From Pseudogymnoascus destructans (taxonomy: Eukaryota; Ascomycota; Leotiomycetes; Thelebolales; Thelebolaceae): a DNA stretch of 64,000 bases. Positions within the stretch are counted from its first letter, which is position 1, and every line of letters starts with the position of its first letter. This document shows positions 22,496 through 33,663 of the stretch, in pieces. The stretch is taken from positions 1,178,001 to 1,242,000 of the forward strand of contig NW_020167521.1 in the NCBI RefSeq assembly GCF_001641265.1, in the 5' to 3' direction. Made by a program: the position numbers and the translations under genes. The notes beneath the pieces were generated by a model. It saw only the letters and a list, made by a program, of their open reading frames with translations. It did no database searches and was not told the origin of the DNA.

Positions 22496-23572
22496 ATTTG
22501 CGAATTCTGGATTCTTTGGGGATGAGCTATTCGGCGCTGCAAAATAAAAGACGCTTTCGAGTATATTTTGTGTTGCAAATTTTGTACGGCGGATGGTTGA
22601 GTTCCTGAGTCGCTCTACTATCACGGCATCCAGGGACCAGTGGCGGGTAGAGACTAGCGAAATACCCTTGTCGGAACCTTTTTCTCAAAAAACTGCTTGG
22701 CGCCAATAATCACGTGGGAGATGCCGCCGTCAATCAACTGGCGTCTCAAAAGCCGCTCGGAAAGAAACCAAGCCATGGCTTGCGATCGAGGCAAAATATC
22801 CTGCTTTCCCTCATTGGAATAGGCCTTGAATTACTGATATTGCAGCGCTGACATTGGACAGTTGTTGCAGTTGCCAAGTAGCCCGCAGTACCCAGAAGCC
22901 CAGCAGTACCCAGACCAAGGAAGCCGACCAGACGGACATACCAGCAGGTGACGGCCCCGTTCATATCCTGTGTTAACTACGCTGGGAGATCATGAGCGTG
23001 CTTCTCATACGAAACTGATGTGAATTTGAGGTGAATTTCAAAGTTGTTAGTTAGATGGTCCAACCTCGACAGTAATAGGGAACACACGTATGACAATATC
23101 AGGAGGGGAATTTTAGTGGCGGGTATCATCACTAAGGGACATTCAGGGACCATTCGTATTTGAATTCGCTCTTTTATTGGCGCAGTTATTCTAGTCTACA
23201 TTATCCAGCAACCAGTAACCATCCTCTGGCTTCTTTTCTCCAGTCCATGTTACATTGAACCCCTATTGACTCGTCCTACTTCATATTCTCACCCCATGTA
23301 TCCCACCCCCATTTGCCCTGCCCAGTGCATCCCAGAACCGGAAAGATTTCGTTGCGCCATTGTGTGTAAAGCCATGAGAGTCGTGCCGTATGTATCAGGT
23401 TGGTATTAATTGAAAAAAGAGAGTCGCGGTCAATGCATCGTCGTTATACAAACAGGAAAAAAGGACATCGTGTCCAAGCGCCGCGCCAGTGACGACAGCG
23501 TGATGAAAGAGAGCAGGCTGGATACAAAAAGCTGCCATGTAGCAGATAGATCCAGGCCATGCAAAGAAAGAT
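22496..23572. other. Intergenic 1.1 kb, no gene seen
   Basis: This covers the promoter of the PBY1-like gene and the 3' region of the next minus-strand gene. A minus-strand frame at 22746-22964 starts with a hydrophobic stretch (LVGFLGLGTAGLLGTAGYLA) but has no support beyond that. Nothing else is recognised. Confidence 0.5.
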
Positions 23573-24900
23573 TTAGCCACGGACACGTTTGTGATTTCCG
23601 GTGTCGAAAGCGGACACGACGTCACTGCCCCTCTTTTGACCTTTGGGTTTGGTGCGCTGCCAGCTCTCAAATGGTGATGCTGAGCCTAAGCTGGAGAAGC
23701 CGGCCCCGGCCATGCCATCATCGGAGGACACCTTCTTGGAGCGAGTCGTTCGGGCCACGGTACTTGGCGGCGAGACAGGTGCAAATCTTGGAGCACGTGG
23801 AGTTGCAACCTTGTCGGTTTGCAGGGAAGGAGTAGCGAGGGCGTTGCCTTCTTCGATGTCGGTGTCAGCTTCCTCGTCAGCTTCGCTGTACTGGCTGTCC
23901 CTCTCATCGAGTTGCCTTTGGGTGGGGAACAGAAGACGAGGCTTCATGGAAGATCGAGTAAGAGGACCACAAAGTCTGGAAGGGACGGTAACATCAACCT
24001 CATCCTCAACTTCATCGGCAGCAGAAGGACGTGATTGTATCTCATCCAGGTCACTGAATCTGCGGAAGATTTTCTTGCCACGGCTAAAAGTGTGTTAGTG
24101 GGAGTCGGGTGAATTTTAGATCGATCTACTCACAATACATATACAAGGCCATCTTTGCGCTCTTCATCTTGAGCCTCCTCATCTGCACCGTTGGACTCGC
24201 GTGGCTCGACTCTTCTGCGCTTGCTTCTCCGTTTCGATGGCTCGTCAGCTGTGATCACCTCTGGCCCGTAGAAAGGGTTGTCAGAGCTCGCGTCAACTTC
24301 CGGAAGGCGTTCCTTGGAATCCGTAAAGATGGCAATTGATTCATCCTCATCTTCGCCATATCCGTCGAGGGAAAACCCTTTGTACTTCTTGCGTTGGCTC
24401 TTGGGAGATGGCATCGCCTGCTCGACAGTTTCGAGGCGGACTGGGAAGAGGTTTCGGGCGATCGATGTGATCGTTGGGGTTTTGGTTTCTGCACGCTTCT
24501 GCGGCGTCTTTGCTGGAGTTGGAAGCATCTCGTTCCTTGTGCCGATGGAGGAGTAGAAGCCCTGTGGGGAACTGGCACCTCTTGTTGTTTGGGAGGAGGC
24601 TTGGTCTTCGCCCAAAAGTGTGGGTTTGTTTGCTCGCTTGCGTGAAATGGTGGAAGGAGGTGTAATATTGGAAGAGCCAGAAACACTGCGCTTTGTGGCA
24701 GACTGAGGGGAGGAGTGTGCGGATCTAAGGTTGTGGTTGGAAGCGGGAGGTGGTGCCTGTGCCGAGCTCTCACGTTGTGATGCGACGCGAGTTGACTTTC
24801 TGCGCGCGTAAGGTTGGTAGTCGTCTTCTAATCCGAGTCGTGGGGTTGGAGGAATCCTGATCCGCGAAGTGGGAGGAGGAGTTGTAGTCGCGCCTGCCAT
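23573..24900 (-). CDS. Conserved-type hypothetical nuclear protein
   Basis: Two exons, 24900-24134 and 24083-23573, around a 50-bp intron with a CACTAAC branch point, encoding 425 residues; the splice gives GLVYVFRGKKIFRRFSDLDE. I do not recognise the family. The protein is hydrophilic, rich in Ser, Thr, Pro and Lys/Arg, with likely CDK sites (LPTPAKTPQKR, about 155-165), a conserved-looking core (KKYKGFSLDGYGEDEDES, then DNPFYGPE), a basic cluster RRSKRRRVEPR that looks like a nuclear signal, and a basic C-terminus. It has no membrane span or signal peptide. This suggests a phosphorylated nuclear or cell-cycle protein, but that is inference only. It is divergent from the DUO1 gene (686 bp between starts). 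Confidence 0.8.
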
Positions 24901-25586
24901 GTTGACAAATAAAGGCTTCGTTTGTGGTTTTGTGGTTTGAAGGTTTATTCGCGGTCGCTTTCTGGCAATTCTGTGTCCACGGAGACTGAGTAAATAGCCA
25001 ATCTGTCCAGCAGAAACAAAGCAGCTGTATATATAAGGGGGTTGCAATTAATTTCTCGATTGTAGAAGTTGTGGTTGAGGGTCTGTTGTGGTCGCAAAGT
25101 TGAAGTCTCAAAACAGAGTTACAGAGAATTGAGCTTGGTCGTGGCTTGTTTTGGTTGGTAGTCTTTCGCTAGTTGCGCAGAACCCAATAATTGAACTGGC
25201 GCAATAGGATATCAGAAGAATAGATTCAATAGCTTCCAATAATAGTTGAACAATAAAGAGCCCTTGACATTGTTTATGTATTATGGTGGATTTGCGCAAA
25301 AAGTTATGTGGTGATGGTGTATAAATGGGGTTTGGGGATGTGGTTGTCCCAACTACGCACAATGAGGAGGCTGGGACACTGAAATTCCCCACTAAGCGAC
25401 CAAATAGAGGAGGCTGAACAAGGCCCGTGCACACACCTAAAGTACGCCGTCGACAGGGCTGAAGACGCGTCCAATTCCCCATCCCCCACGACGCGTCAAC
25501 CAGATCAGATTCCATAAATACACGCGTCAAAATTGTATACAAGTACCATCACTACCCCCTCCAACCCACATCAAACGACACAAAAA

Positions 25587-26291
25587 ATGGCACCAGCCGC
25601 CTCCGAGAAGCTCGACATCTCCGACACCGAGGAAGACCTCTTCGCGTCGCCCTCGCGCTCCCCCCGCGCCACCTCCTTCCCCAAACCCGCCGTCGCCGCT
25701 GCTACAGCAGAAGCCCCCCGCGAATCCCGCTACGACGCCGAAGCCGCACGCACAGCGACCTTGCAGCGCGAGCTTGCCTCATTGCAAGACACAAATGCAG
25801 CGATCGAGGGGGTAATCGCATCGCTTGAGAGTGCACGGGGGAGCATGGGCACCGTGTCGACGACCGTGACGTCCGCATCAACGCTGTTGAATACGTGGAC
25901 GCGCATGCTGGGGCAGACGGAGCATAATCAACGGCTGCTGCTGGATCCGAATTGGAAGGGCGCGAGTCAGGATCTGGTGGATGCGGAGAATGAGGTTGTG
26001 ATGAGGGCGCAGGCGGCGGAGAGGAGGGCGGCGGAGGAGGCGAGGCGGAGGGAGGAGGCGAGGGCGAAGGCGGAGGAGGAGGAGAGAGTGAGGTTGGCTG
26101 GGGGAACTACGAGGGGGAGAGTGAGCAGGGGGAGGGGGAGGGGGAGGGGGTTAAGAGGGAGTGTGACAGGGTCGTCGGTGGGGGGGCAGAGACCGGCGTC
26201 GGGGCTTGGAAGGACGGCGTCGCAGAGGGGGTCGGGTATTGGGAGGGGAGGTGTTGCGAGTACAAGAGGCAGGGCTCGTGGTGTGAGATGA
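25587..26291 (+). CDS. duo1: DASH/Dam1 complex subunit DUO1
   Basis: A single exon of 234 residues from the ATG after ACACAAAAA. SDTEEDLFASPSR near the N-terminus and the block SRYDAEAARTATLQRELASL, NAAIEGVIASLESA, and LLNTWTRMLGQTEHNQRLLL (about residues 50-130) match the Duo1 family, a coiled-coil subunit of the fungal DASH ring that couples kinetochores to microtubules. A charged Ala/Glu/Arg coiled coil and a Gly/Arg-rich tail follow. An in-frame ATG 54 nt upstream exists but adds an unlikely leader. Confidence 0.9.
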   Translation: MAPAASEKLDISDTEEDLFASPSRSPRATSFPKPAVAAATAEAPRESRYDAEAARTATLQRELASLQDTNAAIEGVIASLESARGSMGTVSTTVTSASTLLNTWTRMLGQTEHNQRLLLDPNWKGASQDLVDAENEVVMRAQAAERRAAEEARRREEARAKAEEEERVRLAGGTTRGRVSRGRGRGRGLRGSVTGSSVGGQRPASGLGRTASQRGSGIGRGGVASTRGRARGVR

Positions 26292-26644
26292 ATGGAGTAC
26301 GAGAAGATGCTACAAACGCAATTCTATCGACAGTGGTCACGCTGCCGTTGTGTGTACGTTCAGTACAGAGTCGATCCAAGGACGACGCGATCGGTCTTGG
26401 CGATACGGCCCAGTTACCAACAGCAGGGCCAGGAGAGGACCATTTGAACGTAGGTTGTTGGCTAAATGGTTCCTGTGGCTGGTATTTTGAGGCCTTGGCT
26501 ACTGTTAGACTATCTGGGACCAGAAAGCTGGATGGCCATACAGTAGGAACTCCAAGTGAACCTGGAACGACATGGCAATCACAATATACAAGTCGCTACA
26601 TATACCATGGACTTGTTACTGTGTTCATTAGCATCATGTCCCCT

Positions 26645-27110
26645 AAAGAATTGAAAACTATACTCCAAGGAAGCTGCGACTGATAATCATTCCTTCCCTA
26701 TATAGAGGGCTTGAAAGTTTTGAGGAAGCTACGACTGAGTGTGCTTGGTAATCGTTCGTCCATATATAAAGTTTGAAAGCCCCGAGGAAGCCACGACTGG
26801 GTTTGCTTGATAATCATTCCTTCCCTGTATAAGACTTGAACGTTCTGAGGAAACTGCGATGGAGTTTGCTTGGTAATCGTACTTTCCATATATATATATA
26901 AGGTCTGAAAGTTCCAAGAGCTGCGACTGTGGCCTTGCATGGTCATCGTTCTTGCCATATATAGGGTTTGAAAGTTCCGAGGAAGCTGCGACTGAGTTTG
27001 CTTGATAATCGTTCTTTCCATATAAAGGGGTTGAAACTCATGAGGAAGCTGCGACTGAGCTTTTGCTTGGTAATTGTTCCTTCTATATACAGAGCTGAAA
27101 ATTAAAGACG
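26645..27110 (-). repeat. ~63-bp minisatellite, seven to eight units, open in one frame
   Basis: Tandem imperfect units around GAAAGTTCCGAGGAAGCTGC..., each with TTTGCTTGATAATCGTTC and ending in CCATATA. Most units are exactly 63 bp. On the minus strand (27144-26698) the frame stays open for 148 codons and reads as 21-residue repeats of the type MERTIIKQTQSQLPRNFQTLY. The 300 bp before it after DUO1, and the 300 bp after it to the next gene's stop, show nothing else. Confidence 0.85.
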
Positions 27111-27421
27111 TGTCAGTCAAATAAATAGCATTGTATGAGCTCATATTAGAGTAAATTCGAATATGACTATTCTACTAAAGCCCTAAGAGGTATCTAAAGT
27201 CCAATCCCCCCTACATATCTCCATCCCATCCATTCCTCCTTCCCTATACCAACTTTCACCCCCAACCTTTGCGGGAACGAGACAACAATCCAATGCCCAA
27301 ACGCACAGCCTTATTAACATCGTAAAACATAAAAGTCAAATCAAATCGCCCGCTCGCTAGCTCGCTCACTATCAAATGATATCCAGTTCAATGCAAATAA
27401 TGAACTTAAATCTCCTCGCAC

Positions 27422-30097
27422 TCATTCTTGCGGCTCCCCGGCAGCTTCAACAACTGGCTCGACGGATTCGGTTTCTGGCACCACAGGCTCGGACTCGACT
27501 GATTCGGCCTCAACTGGTTCAGCGTCAACTGGTTCAACGTCAACTGGTTCAGCGTCAACTGGCTCAGCGTCAACTGTTTCGCCCTCAACGACAGGTTCGA
27601 TAGACTCCACTGCTTCCTCTACGGCAGCGGAGAAAGGCGAACCCTCCTCAGCTAGATCGACCTGCTCATCTTCGACAACAGGCTCAGAGGCGCCCACTGC
27701 CTCCTCGAAAACTTCTGTAGAAGCAGAAGCCTCCTCGGTTGCCTCGACCTGAGAGGCAGAGCTAGATTCTTCAACTTCTTCGGGAATTGAAGAAGCTTGT
27801 TCCTCCTGTGCCGGCTCTGCCACTTCAACGACCGTTTCCTCCTCGTTTACTGACGCCGCTTCGACAGCTTGTTGTACCTCAACAGGAGCTGGGACAGGAC
27901 CCTTAGCCTCCGCTTCCACAACCTCAATATACGCCGCCTCCTGCACAGGGACCTGAACAGGAACCGCCATTTTCTCCTCCACAACTTCAGCCTTAGCCAC
28001 AACTTGCACCGGAGCCTGCTCTGGTGCGTATATTTCCTGCTGCTCAACCCTAGCCACCATCTGTACGACCGGCTGAACAACATCAGCAGCCACGCGGGCC
28101 GCAGCCGCCGCCTCAAACTTCTGCATCGCCATCTCCTGCATCTGGAAGCTGTTTACTGGCGGCGCTCCACCGGGCCTAAGAGCAAGTAACAGAACGACCA
28201 GACTCAGCAGGAAAATCATGACGTTCTTCTTGTCTTGCAGGAGCACTTTGGCAGCAGCCACAAGGAGCGTGATGAAGGATTCGTCCTGCTGATGGCGGGC
28301 AGTGGGACGTCTGCTCGAGGGCCTTTCGTGTTGCGGGTGAGGATCGTGTTGTGGATGAGGATCGTGTTGTGGATGAGGATCGTGTTGCGGGTGGGGAACT
28401 CGCTCCGGTGTTTGAGATGCCTGTTCACCATATATTTCCCTCAACCGCATCGCATCTCTTTCACTCCTCGCAATGTCGGCAAAGTCGACATGGCTTTCCT
28501 CCTCTGGGGCTTTAATCTTAACAGAAGGCACTGGCTCCTCCATAATACTATGGTGAACCTCCTCAAAATGTCCCTCGTCGGGGGTCTGATGCGCCATGAC
28601 CGTTTCGGTCAACTCATTGATCTCTTTCGCGGCAGTAGCCTCAACCCACGGCGTAATCTCCACATCCACCCTCTCCATCTCCCTCCAACACGCCGCCCAC
28701 GCACCAGCGCCCATAAGTCCATTCGACGCAAACAGCTTAACCTTGAAACTCTTCTTTTGCCGCCCTGGCATCGAATCGTACTTCCCGAAGCGAACATCAC
28801 GGCAGCAGATGTCGCACCACAGAGACTTGGTAGACACTTCCGAGTCCAGGTCCTCGGAATCAGAGGAGTCGGATGCGGAGAGCTCGCTGTCGGAGAAGGA
28901 TGTCGATGGTCCGACGTAGTGTCCGCAGGCGAGGATCTTGGCGCGGGGGCGCATGGGCAGCTCGAGTGCAGCACAGAGTCTCTCCTCGAGAGTCTCGTAT
29001 GAATCTTGGGGATGGGGTAGTAGGACGCCTCGTTCGAACACAGTATCGCCGAGTTTGTCTTGTAGCAGCTTCCAGCTCTCTCGTACAGCTAGAAGGTCTT
29101 TTGATAGCACATCTGGTGGCGCTGTGTCCATTATCTGGGCATGTTGCCAATATAATGGGAGGACAGTGACGTGTAATAGAACTAAGGGATGCTCTTCCTT
29201 TGCTTTGAATTTGGTGGGGGTTCTGTGCTTCGTGAGTGATGACTGATGTCTGTTTGGCGTGGATATGCGCGAGCTGTTTACCCTCTTACGCGACGTCGGT
29301 GAGCCGGAAAAGACTGAGGGCGTCGGGCTGGACATCTGCATTGCCCGTACTGAGCTTGGGGTCCGGAAAGGAGGGCGGTTGAGGACTTTGCTGGGCGTGT
29401 GAGGTGAAGTTACGGACGAGAAAGATAGCGGCTCTGGTAGCATAGAGTAGGCGTTTGAGGCCATGCTGGGAATCCGAGATATTGTTTCAGGTATGTTGTT
29501 CATTTCATTGCCCAGCTCCTCCTCCTGTTCATCATGCCGCATGGATCTATTTTCTGTTTGTGCGGCTTTGTTGTCAGACTTTGTAAGCTGGTACCGCCTC
29601 TCTTCGTCTGTGTTTTGTTCATCACTAGAATTGAGACTCCCACCGGAGCTTCTCCTGCCGTGGCTGAAAACGTCATCTTCATGGTGTGAGCTAGCGGAGC
29701 CATCGTAGGGGTCGTCATGAATGTCTTCGTTGTATGAATTTTCCTGGTCGCCCTCATAGCTCATCTCGGTTCCCTCTCCATATGTTAAATTCGATCGTTC
29801 AGTATAACAGTTGTCCGATCCATCGACGCCGCTGTAGCTCAGGTCGTTAATGGCAGAGCCAGCATGTTTGTCATATGCATCTTGCTCGATGCTCGTAATA
29901 ATTGCTCGTGCAGCGGCATGGATGACTGCTTCCGTATGCTCGTCCTGTTCGGTCTTCTCGTGGACTTCGTCATGGTGTATAACTGTCTGGTCGGAGAGGT
30001 TCCTCTTTGGGGATGCGTGCAGGTCTGTCGAATCAGTGAGACAGGAGCCATCGACATGGATTCCAAAGTCGTCGTAGGAAGGTGTAGGCTTTGCCAT
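27422..30097 (-). CDS. Large single-span membrane protein with acidic low-complexity tail
   Basis: A single frame of 891 residues. I do not recognise it with confidence. Residues 1-290 are hydrophilic and rich in Ser, Asp and Glu. A well-structured block at about 300-540 starts EEHPLVLLHVTVLPLYW and contains AKILACGHYVG, a CDICCRD motif and FASNGLMGAGAWAACWREMERVDVEI; this looks like a conserved fungal domain. A His/Pro repeat (PQHDPH, four units, about 570-590) precedes one membrane span, KNVMIFLLSLVVLLLALRPG (about 622-643). The remaining 240 residues are Glu/Val/Pro/Ala-rich with a terminal VDAEPVD-type repeat. No N-terminal signal is seen, so it may be a nuclear-envelope or ER protein with a tail in the lumen; this is inference. 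Confidence 0.8.
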   Translation of the reverse strand: MAKPTPSYDDFGIHVDGSCLTDSTDLHASPKRNLSDQTVIHHDEVHEKTEQDEHTEAVIHAAARAIITSIEQDAYDKHAGSAINDLSYSGVDGSDNCYTERSNLTYGEGTEMSYEGDQENSYNEDIHDDPYDGSASSHHEDDVFSHGRRSSGGSLNSSDEQNTDEERRYQLTKSDNKAAQTENRSMRHDEQEEELGNEMNNIPETISRIPSMASNAYSMLPEPLSFSSVTSPHTPSKVLNRPPFRTPSSVRAMQMSSPTPSVFSGSPTSRKRVNSSRISTPNRHQSSLTKHRTPTKFKAKEEHPLVLLHVTVLPLYWQHAQIMDTAPPDVLSKDLLAVRESWKLLQDKLGDTVFERGVLLPHPQDSYETLEERLCAALELPMRPRAKILACGHYVGPSTSFSDSELSASDSSDSEDLDSEVSTKSLWCDICCRDVRFGKYDSMPGRQKKSFKVKLFASNGLMGAGAWAACWREMERVDVEITPWVEATAAKEINELTETVMAHQTPDEGHFEEVHHSIMEEPVPSVKIKAPEEESHVDFADIARSERDAMRLREIYGEQASQTPERVPHPQHDPHPQHDPHPQHDPHPQHERPSSRRPTARHQQDESFITLLVAAAKVLLQDKKNVMIFLLSLVVLLLALRPGGAPPVNSFQMQEMAMQKFEAAAAARVAADVVQPVVQMVARVEQQEIYAPEQAPVQVVAKAEVVEEKMAVPVQVPVQEAAYIEVVEAEAKGPVPAPVEVQQAVEAASVNEEETVVEVAEPAQEEQASSIPEEVEESSSASQVEATEEASASTEVFEEAVGASEPVVEDEQVDLAEEGSPFSAAVEEAVESIEPVVEGETVDAEPVDAEPVDVEPVDAEPVEAESVESEPVVPETESVEPVVEAAGEPQE

Positions 30098-30844
30098 TGC
30101 TGATGGTTACAGCAAAATTGCTGGTGGAACAACCGTTGGAATACGAGTCTTTGAGGGTGTAGCAACCCCACTTGTAGATGGCAGATACAATATGGAGCTG
30201 GCGAGAAGATTTCAAGATATCGCAATCGTATATAATCGTGTATTCGTGCCAAAAGGAGAAAATGTTGTGATCAGAGATTCTATAAATGTGGCCTCTATAT
30301 CGACGTAGATTGCATCCAGAGATGGGGGACATTTGTTGACATGCGACGGGATGGCACAGCAACCAAAATTGTCTGTGCACCGCATTGGACTGCCACCATG
30401 TTCTGGTTGGGTTCTCTATAGGTCCCCATTTCCAAAAAATGCCTATGAGCCTCTAAACAGAGATATCATTTTGAAGTTCGGAATTCGTGAATAATAAGCG
30501 TTTAACTGAGGAGATATGTTCACACAACTTCTATGACTACAATAAGGGGCATTTATTGCCTTATCTAAGCCTGTGCCTTGTGTCCTACGAGTGCTTTTCT
30601 ACTCGTCATTTGCCATAAATGGTTGCGGTCTAGAAGTCCCGTCCACCAGGGGAATAGTAAATTTAAGATAAACTAAGGCAGGAGAGGCCCTATAAGCATC
30701 CAGAACAGATCACGTTCTTCCCAGGGGTTTTTGCGATATTTCTCTACAGTTTGTATTTCTGTTTCTGTCCTTGAAAATCATTCCTGGCTCCTAACCTACC
30801 CCTCACCTCATCAGTGCTCAGTTTCTGAGCCTCACATATTCAAG
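30098..30844. promoter_or_regulatory. Intergenic between the 891-residue gene and the amylase pseudogene
   Basis: About 0.75 kb without open frames of note. It should hold the divergent promoters of the two neighbours. A CT-rich stretch (TTTCTCTACAGTTTGTATTTCTG near 30738) precedes the amylase leader, and a donor-acceptor pair (GTATGC at 30845, CATACAG ending at 30930, with GCTAAC between) looks like an intron in the amylase 5' UTR. Confidence 0.5.
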
Positions 30845-30930
30845 GTATGCAAAATTCCCCTGCTGTTCTTTTATAGTAGAGACGGTCGAACTTACACTTT
30901 GCGGTAATAGCTAACAAGCAACCCATACAG

Positions 30931-32459
30931 ATGGGAGGAGACAATGGCGAACAGGTGCCCACACCTGAGAACATAACCATGATGCAAGCTTTCGAGTGGT
31001 ACGTCCCCGACGACAAGAAGCACTGGAAGCGAATATAGTCCCGGTTGCCCCAGCTGAAGGCTTTTGGCATTGACAAGTTGTCAATGCCAAAAGCCTTCAG
31101 CACCTTGGATCCGGGCGGGGTCCAAGGCGTCCTCTCCGAGTGGAAATGGCTACGACATCTACGACCTGTATGCCTCGGCGAGTTCGATCAGAAGGGAGCC
31201 AAAAGCACAAAGTGGGGCACAAAAGAAGAGCTACTGTCCCTGACGGCTAAGCCAAGAAGTAGGGGCTGGTATTTATTGGGATGTGGTGCTTAACCATAAG
31301 GCAGCCGCCGATCATAAGGAAATGTGTCGCGCTGAGGAGGTTGATAACGCGGACCGCACCCAAAAGGTCTGAGAACCCTACGAAATTGACGCATGGGTTG
31401 GGTTCGATTTACCTGCCCGTGGCGAAAAGTATAGCGCCCAGAAGTATCATTGGTATCACTTTAGCGGAATTGATTATGACGCGAAAACGAAGAAGACGGC
31501 CATTTACAAGATTCTCGGCGACGACACTTGGGCGGAGAGCGTCGATGATGAGAAAGGAAACTATGACTACCTAATGTTCGCTGACCTCGACTACGACCAC
31601 CCAGAAGTGAGACAAGGTGTGATAAACTGGGGGAAGTGGTTGAGCAAGGAAGTTGATATCTCCGGTATTCGCTTCGATGCTGTGAAGCACTTCAGTAAAG
31701 ACTTTCTACTGGAGTTTAATATAAAGATGGACGAGGCTAGGGGGGATGGTTGGTTTTTTGTGGGGGAGTTCTGGAAGGGCGGCTTGGATGATATGAGTGA
31801 ATATCTTACTATGTATGGGCACGAAATTCTCGCTGTTTCATGCGCCCCTCGTACACAATTTCTTGGAGATGAGCAAGACTCTAGAAGCCGATCTGAGAAA
31901 AGTGTTCGATGGATCATTGGTTCAAAAGGAGCCAATCAACGCTGTGGTAAGTACTCCCAATCACCACTATGACAAAACAAACAGCTACTTACTCGAGTAG
32001 ACGCTTGTGATGAATCACGACACTCGACCTTATTAAGCCTTAGAAGCCGCCATCGAGCCAGTCTTAAGCCCTTGCGTACTCATCTTTCTTCGATACGACG
32101 GGTACACTTCCGTCTTCTGGGGCGATCTCTACGGCATGGACCCGGTTGGGGACAAGCAAAACATTTCCGCCGCCATCCTGCGGGGGGGCTCTATCGGCAT
32201 AGGTTGGGTACGATATGGTACATTGGATAGGCGGTTCGGCTGCGCGACGGTCCTCAGCAATGCGGGGCCCGGTAAGAAGCGGATGCATGTTGGAGGATAC
32301 ATGCAGGCGATGTCTGTGCTTGGATGGTCAGACAGAAAAGTGGTCATTGAGGATGACGACTGTAGCAACTTTGTTTGCCCGGGTACCAGTGTTAGCGTCT
32401 GGGTCAACAAAGATGCCGAAGGACGAGACAGGTTCCGCGAGTTTGAAGAATGTCTATGA
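30931..32459 (+). pseudogene. Broken GH13 alpha-amylase gene (cytosolic type, no signal peptide)
   Basis: The frame begins MGGDNGEQVPTPENITMMQAFEWY and is recognisably a GH13 amylase of the non-secreted, bacterial-like class. It is broken by TAG at 31036-31038, a perfect palindrome at 31053-31101 in place of the expected segment after KAFGID, a frameshift near 31170, another near 31250-31270, and further breaks near 31370, 31830 and 32040. Family landmarks remain: NGYDIYDLY, YHWYHFSGIDYDAK, GIRFDAVKH (nucleophile Asp), FFVGEFWKG (acid/base Glu) and, after a still normal intron 31947-32000, MNHDTRPY (third Asp). The C-terminal end keeps FWGDLYGM and PGTSVSVWVNKDAEGRDRFREF. So all three catalytic residues are still coded while the gene cannot make a whole protein. 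Confidence 0.88.
31053..31101. repeat. Perfect 49-bp palindrome inside the amylase pseudogene
   Basis: GCTGAAGGCTTTTGGCATTG runs on to ACAA, then a single G, and the exact complement follows at 31078-31101: 24-bp arms without a mismatch. The left arm is ordinary amylase coding sequence (LKAFGIDK), so the right arm is an inverted copy of it. Confidence 0.95.
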
Positions 32460-33663
32460 AAACCGAAGGAATCAAGGCACGAGGTATTCGGTACCGTACT
32501 TGTGCAATACTCAGCGATGAGGCTTCCCAAGGACAGGGGTGTGATGTTGGTCCCGGTTGTGCAAACCCGTTTAATAGGCCCGTAGTTGAGGAATGAGCGC
32601 TATTTTCAATCATCGGGCTTACCCTCCCTCGCACATCTCTCCTAGTCTCCGCCAGCTATAGCAGGGTTCATGGCTTGATATCTGAGACAAACAATCCTCC
32701 CAACTGTCATCATCCACTACTATCCACTATCACAGTCAAGCAGCGGCTAGAGTACTAGCTAGTCGCCCGTGAAGGTCACTGTCAATCATCGAAGACGCCT
32801 CGCTGATCGGATCCCAAGGAGCATAGGGAGTTTGTTCGGCAGTTACAGCATCATGACCATGGCGAACAAACGTCGCCTGGCCCACTAGGAGGGGGTGTCC
32901 ATTTTGGGACGTGGCTGCATCCCTCATCTCATATAATGATCCTGGGGGGGCATAGCACATTATGCGCTGCATTATTTAAAAGGCCGTGGATTTGGTTGGA
33001 GGAGGCTGACCCCGCCAACATTCAGATGGATGGGATCTTCGGGACGATGAAGGTACAGATAGAAGTGTACAGTACTTCTTTCGGACCTCTCTGAGTATCC
33101 GAAGCCTCACCTTGTTGTGGTAGGAGTCGTGGCGCTGAGTTGAGGAAGTTTTAGTGGACCGGGTGTTTTCAAGACGTGGCCTCGAGACAATGTATTTAAG
33201 CTTGTCCCCGTAGTCCCCTGGCGCTTATGGGGGGGGAACTTGTCGTGCCCACTGATCCCCACTTGGAGCTCAGCGTTAGTTCTCCCCGCTCTGCCCCCGT
33301 CTATCCGCCCGCCGCCCACAACAAAGTAACCCTACCACACTGTGGCTTTCTAATATACCAATCTACCCCATTCTACCATGCACTGCACCAACACAGCTCC
33401 AGATAGCTGCTGACTTCACAATCGCTCTTGCTTGGGACAAGCGATTTATCCCAGCCTTTGCAGGCTTTCCTTCCACCTTCCGCCAGCTTCGACACGGACA
33501 GCCGCCGGATCTGTCGTGTCAGCATAACATGACCATAGAAACGTGCAACTGGAGATGAGATGCGACTCTGCCCCGCTCACGCTCAGCCCTGCAAGTTTAT
33601 CCAGCTCTCCCTGGTTCCTGATGAAGAATGAGCTTGTGGTCGGCTGGCAGAGGCGCCGCTAAG
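32460..33663. other. Intergenic 1.2 kb, no gene seen
   Basis: Short open frames only. This interval is the 3' region of the amylase pseudogene and the promoter and leader of the zinc-cluster gene. No repeat or RNA gene was recognised. Confidence 0.5.
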
